A stretch of DNA of 64,000 nucleotides from an uncultured Muribaculaceae bacterium. GTDB taxonomy: Bacteria > Bacteroidota > Bacteroidia > Bacteroidales > Muribaculaceae. Of this stretch, positions 27,826 through 34,297 are shown piece by piece. The notes beneath the pieces were generated by a model. The model did no database searches, had not been told where the DNA came from, and saw only the letters and a program-made list of their open reading frames with translations. A program made the position numbers and the translations under genes. The stretch is from the NCBI GenBank assembly GCA_944321715.1, contig CALUMJ010000004.1:1-64000 (forward strand), in the 5' to 3' direction. The first letter of the stretch is position 1. Every line of letters starts with the position of its first letter.

Positions 27826-29949
27826 ATGAAACGTTTGATGTATATAGCCATGCTGACTGCGTTGGCAGCGGTGCCGCTGATGGCTGTTGCCAAAAGTGAG
27901 CTGGCATCGCCCAACGGCAGGTTGCAGCTCACTGTTGATGTCAACGACAACGGCCAACCGTGTTACAAGCTCGATTTTGACGGCAATGAAGTTATTAAGC
28001 CGAGCCTGTTGGGGCTGACTGGGCGACAGGGGAATTTCGCCACCGGATTCACGATTGACAGTGTAGCCACGGCATCGCACGACGATATGTGGAAACCTGT
28101 GTGGGGAGAATATGAGCAGGTGCGCGACCATTACAATGAGCTTGCCGTGACTTTCGTGCAAGTTCGGGAGAACGGTGTAACGATGACTGTGCGTTTCCGC
28201 TTGTTTGACGATGGACTCGGATTCCGTTACGAGCTGCCCGAACAGCCGTCGGTCAATTATTTGACTGTGACCGATGAAGCAACCGAGTTTAACCTTGTGG
28301 CCGACAACACGATGTATTGCATCCCGGGCGACTACGACACCGACGAGTACCTGTATGTGACTTCCGCGTTGTCGAAGGTTGCCACTCCGTTGAATGCGTT
28401 GCGAGGCCGCCACAGCGAGAGTCATGCCATTGATGGCGTGACGGTGCAAACTCCGCTGATGATGAAAAGCCCCGACAGCAAGACGTATATCAACATACAT
28501 GAGGCTGCGCTCGTGGGCTATCCTGCCATGTCGCTCGATGTTGATACATTGACATACGGGTTATCGGCACACCTCACGCCCGACCGCAACGGGGTAGCTG
28601 CCTATTTGCAACTGCCGTTCAACACGCCGTGGCGCACTGTGATAGTTGCCGACAACGCTTGCGATATACTTGCTTCGCAACTCATATACAACCTGAACGA
28701 GCCATGCAAGATAGAGGACACGTCGTGGATAAAACCGCAGAAGTTTGTGGGCGTGTGGTGGGAAATGTTTATCGGCAAACAGCGTACATGGGCCTACAGT
28801 GACTATTACAAGGCAAAACCCGGCGTAACTGATTACGCCAAGCTGTCGCCCAATGGCCGCCATGCCGCCAACACGGCCAATGTGAAGCGATATATCGACT
28901 TTGCTGCCGAGAATGGATTGCAGTCGGTGCTTGTCGAGGGGTGGAACGAAGGTTGGGAAGACTGGGCAAGTTTCTTGAAGAACCGCCAGTTCCTTTTCGA
29001 CAAACCTTATCCCGACTTTGACATCGACGAGTTGCAGCGTTATGCAGCTAGTCGTGGCGTGAAGCTGATGATGCACCATGAGACTGGTGCAAATGCGGCC
29101 GATTATGAACGGCAGCTGGACCGCGCGTTCCAATTCATGGTTGACCACGGCTATAATTCGGTGAAAACCGGTTATGTGGGTGCAATCATTCCGCGCAGCG
29201 AGTATCATTCGTCGCAATGGATGGTGAATCACTACCTCTATGTGGTGCAACGTGCTGCCGACTTCAAGATAATGGTTGACAGCCACGAAGCTGTGCGCCC
29301 GACAGGCTTGTGCCGCACTTATCCCAACTGGCTTGCGCAGGAGTCGGCTCGCGGCGGCGAATTTGAGTCGATGGGAGGCAATCCGCCAGAACACACTACT
29401 ATCTTGCCATTTACTCGCTTGAAAGGTGGACCGATGGACTATACTCCGGGGTTATTTGAAACACGCCTCAGCTATTATGGCGAGGGTAAGACTGGGCAAG
29501 CAGGTACGACGCTTGCAAGGCAACTTGCGCTATACCTCACCATGCCAAGCCCGTTGCAGATGGCTTGCGACCTGCCCGAAAATTACAGACGTTTTGCCGA
29601 TGCGTTCCAGTTCATAAAGGATGTTCCGGTTGACTGGAGCGACAGCCGCTACCTTGAGGCCGAGCCAGGCGATTATATCACGGTGGCTCGCAAGGACAAG
29701 AATTCGGACGACTGGTATGTGGGGGGCATAACCGACGAGAATGCCCGCACTGCCGTGGTGGATTTCAGTTTCCTGCCCGAGGGGGTTGACTATGTAGCAA
29801 CAATCTATGCCGATGGCAAGGATGCGCATTACAAGGATAATCCGCAGTCTTACCAAATCACTACAAAGAAGGTAAATCGCAAGTCACGCATCAAGCAAGC
29901 GATTGCCCCGGGCGGAGGGTTTGCAATGCGCCTTACTCCACAAAAGTAA
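27826..29949 (+). CDS. susB: GH97 alpha-glucosidase (SusB type)
   Basis: Releases glucose from maltooligosaccharides, probably in the periplasm; a signal peptide (about 1-22) is present. The 707 residues carry the GH97 blocks EGWNEGWEDW (about 371-380), MHHETGANA (about 416-424), DSHEAVRPTG (about 485-494) and the GGEFESMGGNPPEH region (about 510-523). With a constant offset of 20, Glu174, Glu419, Glu488, Glu506 and Glu512 line up with Glu194, Glu439, Glu508, Glu526 and Glu532 of SusB. There 508 and 532 are base and acid and several of these hold calcium. This supports the inverting SusB class. It is the last gene of the locus and ends before a strong terminator. Confidence 0.93.
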   Translation: MKRLMYIAMLTALAAVPLMAVAKSELASPNGRLQLTVDVNDNGQPCYKLDFDGNEVIKPSLLGLTGRQGNFATGFTIDSVATASHDDMWKPVWGEYEQVRDHYNELAVTFVQVRENGVTMTVRFRLFDDGLGFRYELPEQPSVNYLTVTDEATEFNLVADNTMYCIPGDYDTDEYLYVTSALSKVATPLNALRGRHSESHAIDGVTVQTPLMMKSPDSKTYINIHEAALVGYPAMSLDVDTLTYGLSAHLTPDRNGVAAYLQLPFNTPWRTVIVADNACDILASQLIYNLNEPCKIEDTSWIKPQKFVGVWWEMFIGKQRTWAYSDYYKAKPGVTDYAKLSPNGRHAANTANVKRYIDFAAENGLQSVLVEGWNEGWEDWASFLKNRQFLFDKPYPDFDIDELQRYAASRGVKLMMHHETGANAADYERQLDRAFQFMVDHGYNSVKTGYVGAIIPRSEYHSSQWMVNHYLYVVQRAADFKIMVDSHEAVRPTGLCRTYPNWLAQESARGGEFESMGGNPPEHTTILPFTRLKGGPMDYTPGLFETRLSYYGEGKTGQAGTTLARQLALYLTMPSPLQMACDLPENYRRFADAFQFIKDVPVDWSDSRYLEAEPGDYITVARKDKNSDDWYVGGITDENARTAVVDFSFLPEGVDYVATIYADGKDAHYKDNPQSYQITTKKVNRKSRIKQAIAPGGGFAMRLTPQK

Positions 29950-30023
29950 AAATCGATGAATCAATCATAGGTATATATACATTTGGGTAAAAAAACTTAA
30001 AATTAACCAAAAGTCGGTATGAT

Positions 30024-30063
30024 AAAGTGGAATGACGGCACTGTGTGTCATCGTTCCACTTTT
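30024..30063. terminator. Terminator between susB and prmC
   Basis: AAAGTGGAA at 30024-30032 pairs with TTCCACTTT at 30055-30063, followed by TATTTTTA. It serves susB on the plus strand and, with A residues on the other side, could also serve prmC on the minus strand. Confidence 0.82.
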
Positions 30064-30084
30064 ATTTTTATGTGATGGAGTTCA

Positions 30085-30942
30085 TTATTTAGCTGCGGTG
30101 GCGCTGACGAAGCGTGGCTGGCCGCGGTAATCGTTGAACGCTCGCGCATCGGCAAGGCCGTGGCTTGCAAGCAACTGGCATGTCTCGGCAGGGAAACGGC
30201 TGTTGATTTCAAGGTATAGTTTGCCGCCCGGTAGCAGGGACGTACTGGCATAGTGCGCTATGGCATTGTAGAACCGCAGAGGGTCGTTGTCGGGAACGAA
30301 CAGTGCGCCGGGTGGCTCATGCTCCAGCACGTTGCGTTCCATTGTGGTACGTTCGCTCAGGGTGATGTATGGGGGGTTGCTCACGATTATGTCGTAGAGC
30401 GGCGTTTGTGGCAAAGGCATTGCGAGTATGTCGGCTTCGGCAAATTTCACACGGGCTTTCAGCCGGGTGGCATTCTCCTTGGCGACGGCGAGTGCGTCGC
30501 GGCTGATGTCGATGGCCGTAACGTCGGCAAACCGCAAGGCGAGTGCCAACGAGATGGCAATGCAGCCCGAGCCGGTGCCGATGTCGAGTACGCGCAGGTC
30601 AGCCGAGGTGTTTTCATCGGCAATCATGTCAATTAGCCCTTCGGTTTCGGGGCGAGGAATGAGTGTGGCAGGTGTCACATGGTAGTGGCGGCCATAGAAA
30701 TAGGCATCGCCAAGAATATATTGCAAGGGTTCGTCGTTGAGCAGCCGTTGTGCCACGGCATTGAATTTGTCGGCGACAAATTCGGGCATCGTGCTGTCGC
30801 TGTGCAATATTGCGTCCACGCGGCTGTAGCCCAATTCGTGGTCGAGCATAATCAACTCCATCCCGTCGATTTCGCCAGCAGGGTAGTGCGCCGCCAATTG
30901 ACGCCTGAAGCTATTGAGTATTTCCTTGAGTGTAATTTCCAT
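30085..30942 (-). CDS. prmC: Peptide chain release factor N5-glutamine methyltransferase
   Basis: Methylates the Gln of the GGQ motif of release factors RF1 and RF2 using S-adenosylmethionine, in the cytoplasm. 285 residues from the chosen ATG (MEITLKEILNSF); the frame stays open 15 codons upstream but that stretch is not family-like and overlaps a promoter-like motif. Motifs: SAM-binding VLDIGTGSGCIAISLAL (about 118-134) and the catalytic NPPY in DIIVSNPPYI (about 189-198). The N-terminal helical domain is also present, with EPLQYILGDAYFYGR (about 81-95). The promoter-like motif is CAAATATA at 30951-30958 (TATATTTG on this strand). Confidence 0.95.
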   Translation of the reverse strand: MEITLKEILNSFRRQLAAHYPAGEIDGMELIMLDHELGYSRVDAILHSDSTMPEFVADKFNAVAQRLLNDEPLQYILGDAYFYGRHYHVTPATLIPRPETEGLIDMIADENTSADLRVLDIGTGSGCIAISLALALRFADVTAIDISRDALAVAKENATRLKARVKFAEADILAMPLPQTPLYDIIVSNPPYITLSERTTMERNVLEHEPPGALFVPDNDPLRFYNAIAHYASTSLLPGGKLYLEINSRFPAETCQLLASHGLADARAFNDYRGQPRFVSATAAK

Positions 30943-31100
30943 AGCAGACGCAAATATAGCACAAAAACATGAGATATATCTGAGCAAGCTAATGTTTGCG
31001 CAGCTTAGCTCTTTGGCTGCTCAAAATCATGTCTTTATTTTTTGCACTTTGCTAATCTCGCATGTGTGTTATTTTTATTGATTCTCGGTCATTGCTGCTT

Positions 31101-31177
31101 CACGGCTCTTTCATTTAAAGCAACATCGGGTGTGGGCGGCTGAACCGCCCTTCCATAGGCTAAATGAAAAAGCCGTG
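31101..31177. repeat. Nested palindrome, 77 bases
   Basis: Outer arms of 17 bases (31101-31117 and 31161-31177) pair with one mismatch. Inside lies a second hairpin, GGGCGG at 31134-31139 with CCGCCC at 31145-31150. No T-run follows, so it is not a standard terminator. It may be a small mobile palindromic element or a structured RNA. Confidence 0.7.
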
Positions 31178-31202
31178 TGGGTGGAAAATAATTGTGCGAT
31201 TG

Positions 31203-31234
31203 TTTGAAAATACAAGTGCAAACTTGTAAATTTG
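31203..31234 (+). promoter_or_regulatory. Canonical promoter of serC-serA
   Basis: TTTG at 31203-31206, a 20-base spacer and TAAATTTG at 31227-31234 match the Bacteroidetes consensus exactly. The start would lie about 20 bases before the serC ATG. Confidence 0.8.
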
Positions 31235-31262
31235 CAAGATAGATAACCTAACTACATTGATT

Positions 31263-32330
31263 ATGAAGAAACATAATTTTTATGCAGGGCCGTCAATCCT
31301 TAGCGAGTACGCCATTAACAATACAGCCGAAGCGGTAAAGAATTTTGCCGGTACTGGGCTGTCGATTTTGGAAATATCGCACAGGAGCAAGGAATTTTCG
31401 GCTGTGATTGAAGAGGCTGCCGCAATGGTGAAGGAATTGTTGGAAATCCCCGAAGGATACCATGTGTTGTTCCTTGGTGGCGGCGCGAGCTTACAGTTCT
31501 GCATGGTGCCATATAACTTGTTGAATACCAAGGCTGCATATCTCGATACTGGTACATGGGCCAACAAAGCTATCAAGGAGGCTCGCCTGTTTGGCGAGGT
31601 TGACGTGGTAGCTTCGTCGAAAGATGCCAACTATACTTTTATTCCAAAAGACTATACTGTGCCAGCCGATGCCGATTATTTCCATGTCACGACCAACAAC
31701 ACAATCTATGGCACTGAACTCCGCACCGACCTCGATGCGCCTGTGCCATTGGTTGCCGACATGTCGAGCGATATTTTCTCTCGCCGCATAGATGTGTCGA
31801 AGTATGATGTTATCTATGCCGGTGCGCAAAAGAATCTTGCCCCGGCAGGTGTGACGCTGGTGATTGTCAAGGAATCGGCAATGGGCCACGTTGACCGTGC
31901 AATACCCACGATGCTCGATTACCGCACACATATCTCGAAAGGGTCGATGTTCAACACGCCGCCGGTGCTGCCAGTTTACACTGCATTGCAGACATTGAAG
32001 TGGTACAAGGAAATGGGCGGAGTGGCACGGCTCGAAGAACTTGACAAGGCCAAGGCCGCAGCCCTGTATGACGCAATCGACAGCAGCCGCATGTTTGTGG
32101 GTACTGCCGTGCCAGAAGACCGCTCAATCATGAACGTGTGCTTCGTGATGAAACCTGAGTACAAGGAACTCGAAAAGGAATTTATCGACTTCGCTACAAC
32201 CAAAGGCATAGTGGGCATAAAGGGTCACCGCAGTGTGGGTGGCTTCCGTGCCTCGATTTACAATGCGATGCCGATGTCGAGTGTGCAGGTACTCATTGAT
32301 GCGATGAAAGAATTTGAAAACGACCATTAA
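31263..32330 (+). CDS. serC: Phosphoserine aminotransferase
   Basis: PLP enzyme that turns 3-phosphohydroxypyruvate and glutamate into phosphoserine, and serves in pyridoxine synthesis in some bacteria. 355 residues from the ATG at 31263; a TTG two codons upstream is possible. Family blocks: [15 protein letters not shown] (about 2-16), [10 protein letters not shown] (about 70-79) and [14 protein letters not shown] (about 165-178). The PLP-lysine lies in [14 protein letters not shown] (about 186-199), and [16 protein letters not shown] near the end holds the phosphate-binding Arg residues. It lies 14 bases before serA, so the pair forms an operon for serine synthesis. Confidence 0.96.
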   Translation: MKKHNFYAGPSILSEYAINNTAEAVKNFAGTGLSILEISHRSKEFSAVIEEAAAMVKELLEIPEGYHVLFLGGGASLQFCMVPYNLLNTKAAYLDTGTWANKAIKEARLFGEVDVVASSKDANYTFIPKDYTVPADADYFHVTTNNTIYGTELRTDLDAPVPLVADMSSDIFSRRIDVSKYDVIYAGAQKNLAPAGVTLVIVKESAMGHVDRAIPTMLDYRTHISKGSMFNTPPVLPVYTALQTLKWYKEMGGVARLEELDKAKAAALYDAIDSSRMFVGTAVPEDRSIMNVCFVMKPEYKELEKEFIDFATTKGIVGIKGHRSVGGFRASIYNAMPMSSVQVLIDAMKEFENDH

Positions 32331-32344
32331 TAGCTTGTAACATT

Positions 32345-33262
32345 ATGAAGATATTGGTGGCTACCGAAAAACCTTTCGCGCCGGTGGCTGTGAAAGGAAT
32401 TAGAGATGTGGTTGAGGCCGCAGGGCATGAATTGGTGTTGCTCGAAAAGGGCACAAAAGATGACCTGAAGTCGGCTGTGGCCGATGTCGAGGGGCTAATC
32501 GTGCGTAGCGACAAGATTGACAAGGAAGTGTTCGACTGCGCCCCGAAGCTGAAAGTGGTGGTGCGCGCTGGTGCAGGATATGACAACATCGACCTCGCCG
32601 AGGCTACTGCTAAAGGCGTATGCGTGATGAACACTCCGGGGCAAAATTCCAATGCCGTTGCCGAATTGGTGTTTGGTATGCTTGTCATGGCGTGCCGTAA
32701 CTATTACAATGGCACGTCGGGTACTGAGTTGAAAGACAAGACCATAGGCATACATGCCTACGGGCAGGTAGGTCGTAACGTGGCAAGGATTGCTCACGGT
32801 TTCGGGATGAATGTCGTTGCCTTCGACCCGTTTGTAAGTGCCGAGGTCATGGAAGCCGACGATGTAACCCCTGTGGGCAGCGTAGAAGAACTTTATGAGA
32901 AAAGCCTGATAGTATCGCTGCATATCCCAGCTAACGATGCCACACGCAAATCGGTGGTTAAATCGCTGGTGGAACGCTTGCCGAAGAATGGTATATTGGT
33001 CAACACCGCCCGCAAGGAAGTGATTGACGAGGATAGCCTGATGGAGGCATTGGCCGAGCGCAGCGACTTGCGCTACTTGGCCGATGTGAAACCCGATGCA
33101 GCCGATGTGATGAAAGAGCGGTTTGGCGACCGTGTGTTCTTCACCCTGAAGAAAATGGGAGCACAGACTGCCGAGGCCAACATCAAGGCCGGCATTGCCG
33201 CTGCCGAGCAGGTTGTAGCCTACCTCAAGGATGGCTGGAACAAATTTCAGGTGAACAAGTAA
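32345..33262 (+). CDS. serA: D-3-phosphoglycerate dehydrogenase, short type III form
   Basis: Oxidises 3-phosphoglycerate with NAD in the first step of serine synthesis. 305 residues, lacking the C-terminal ACT domain, so not expected to be inhibited by serine through it. The Rossmann motif is IGIHAYGQVGRNVAR (about 134-148), where the first Gly of GxGxxG is Ala. NTARKEVIDED (about 220-230) matches the substrate/catalytic block. The usual catalytic His in TPHxGA is missing: the aligned stretch reads TLKKMGAQT (about 267-275), with Lys. This is the pattern of the type III enzymes known from Entamoeba and Bacteroides, so it is probably active. The gene follows serC directly. Confidence 0.92.
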   Translation: MKILVATEKPFAPVAVKGIRDVVEAAGHELVLLEKGTKDDLKSAVADVEGLIVRSDKIDKEVFDCAPKLKVVVRAGAGYDNIDLAEATAKGVCVMNTPGQNSNAVAELVFGMLVMACRNYYNGTSGTELKDKTIGIHAYGQVGRNVARIAHGFGMNVVAFDPFVSAEVMEADDVTPVGSVEELYEKSLIVSLHIPANDATRKSVVKSLVERLPKNGILVNTARKEVIDEDSLMEALAERSDLRYLADVKPDAADVMKERFGDRVFFTLKKMGAQTAEANIKAGIAAAEQVVAYLKDGWNKFQVNK

Positions 33263-33357
33263 AGGAGTTATCGACCGAAAGGAAATTTGCTGCACGTCCA
33301 ATAGGACGCATAAGACATAGTAAGGGGATGTCAAAAATGACGACGTACCCATGTTGT

Positions 33358-33394
33358 ATCGAGGCCACGCCAAAATTTCTGGCGTGGCCTCGAT
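33358..33394. terminator. Strong hairpin after serA
   Basis: ATCGAGGCCACGCC at 33358-33371 pairs perfectly with its complement at 33381-33394 across a 9-base A/T-rich loop. No T-run follows, so it may stop or stabilise the transcript rather than act as a classic terminator. A similar GGCGTGG-containing hairpin follows the phosphate transporter at 53824-53865. Confidence 0.5.
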
Positions 33395-33433
33395 GTTGAA
33401 GCAACCGGCAATGGCTGGGAGGTGGTAATGTAT

Positions 33434-33647
33434 GGGGTGTTTCAAAATGCAGATTTGCGCAATTTTGTAGGGACGCACAGCTCGTGCGTCCGCTGCGCAA
33501 TCAGACGCATATCCTGTTAATTTACAAATGGTTAATAGAGCCTTGCGGCACACGGACGCACGAGCCGTGCGTCCCTACGAGGTGGGTACTGCCAATTTTG
33601 ATACAGCCCCTATAGCAAAGTAAATGTATTTGCTATTTTGATACACC
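33434..33647. repeat. MITE-like dispersed repeat, copy 1
   Basis: Two 26-base arms (33467-33492 and 33553-33578) are inverted copies with a single mismatch; their core is GGACGCACGGCTCGTGCGTCC or a variant. The outer sequences GGTGTTTCAAAATGC (33436-33450) and GCTATTTTGATACACC (33632-33647) are also near inverted repeats. The inside is A/T-rich with no gene. Copy 2 is at 53910-54040. Confidence 0.75.
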
Positions 33648-33664
33648 TTCTACAAGAAATTTCT

Positions 33665-34201
33665 TTATAGTCCGATGTATTGTTTGGCGTTGTCCACGAC
33701 TTGCTGCAATTCGGTGGGCAAGAGGTCGTAGAAGGCATCGCGTAAATATCCATTGCCTATTTCGAGGTCATATTCATCGCCCGAGAATATTGTCGTGTCG
33801 TTTGCTTTCACAGAAATGTATGATGTGCTGGCTCCGGCGAGGGGCGGATATAATTCATCGGAAATGCGTATTTTCTGTTTTGCCAAGCGATTGATGAATT
33901 TGCGGTAATCGGTCGGTTGCAGGTCGGCCGACTCGTCATATACCACAGTGCCGTCATATCCATGGGTTATTGTCACGTTGATGCTTGTTGGTTTCACTAT
34001 TATGTAATAGTCGTAGTGGTAGTCGGGTGCGACCGAGCCATTGCCATAGCTGTAGGTGATGCTTGTGGCTCGCTGCAATTTGTCGGCTGTGAGCGACTTG
34101 GCATAATTGCCCACAGCTTCGCCCAATTGGTCGATGCGTTGTTGTGCCGGGAGTTCTATGGCTGCGAAAATGATAATGAGTAATAGGAATATATTTTTCA
34201 T
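33665..34201 (-). CDS. Small secreted protein of unknown function
   Basis: A 178-residue protein with a signal peptide (about 1-19, cleavage after PAQ). The rest looks like a small soluble beta-rich domain with many Tyr and Asp (VAPDYHYDYYIIVKPTSINV, about 56-75) and a helical end (LLPTELQQVVDNAKQYIGL). No catalytic motif is seen and I do not recognise the family. It lies downstream of malQ in the same direction, but a hairpin separates them (34231-34277), so it may have separate expression. Confidence 0.7.
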   Translation of the reverse strand: MKNIFLLLIIIFAAIELPAQQRIDQLGEAVGNYAKSLTADKLQRATSITYSYGNGSVAPDYHYDYYIIVKPTSINVTITHGYDGTVVYDESADLQPTDYRKFINRLAKQKIRISDELYPPLAGASTSYISVKANDTTIFSGDEYDLEIGNGYLRDAFYDLLPTELQQVVDNAKQYIGL

Positions 34202-34230
34202 AACATTATGAATATTGGGTTTGCCTATGG

Positions 34231-34277
34231 CAAAGGGCGGAACTGCATGGAGGTTATTTCATGAAGTCCGCCCTTTG
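34231..34277. terminator. Hairpin between malQ and the small secreted protein gene
   Basis: CAAAGGGCGGA at 34231-34241 pairs perfectly with TCCGCCCTTTG at 34267-34277. There is no clear T-run on the minus strand, so termination is plausible but not certain. Confidence 0.45.
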
Positions 34278-34297
34278 TTTTGTCAGTCAAATAGATA

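Larger units (their letters stand above)
30943..31262. other. Intergenic region between divergent prmC and serC
   Basis: About 320 bases with a -7 element for prmC (30951-30958, minus strand), a nested palindrome (31101-31177) and the serC promoter (31203-31234). No coding frame is convincing. Confidence 0.65.
33263..33664. other. Intergenic region filled by a composite repeat
   Basis: About 400 bases after serA with no gene. It holds a 14-base-pair hairpin (33358-33394) and a MITE-like element (about 33434-33647) with long inverted arms. A second, degenerate copy of the same arrangement lies at 53824-54039. Confidence 0.7.

Noticed and set aside
30943..30987. 15-codon N-terminal extension of prmC
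   Set aside because: It covers a promoter-like TATATTTG motif and the sequence is unlike PrmC; the ATG at 30942 fits.
33467..33578. Inverted arms considered as a tRNA or riboswitch
   Set aside because: It is a simple long inverted repeat with no tRNA arms or known riboswitch core, and it lies at the 3' end of genes.
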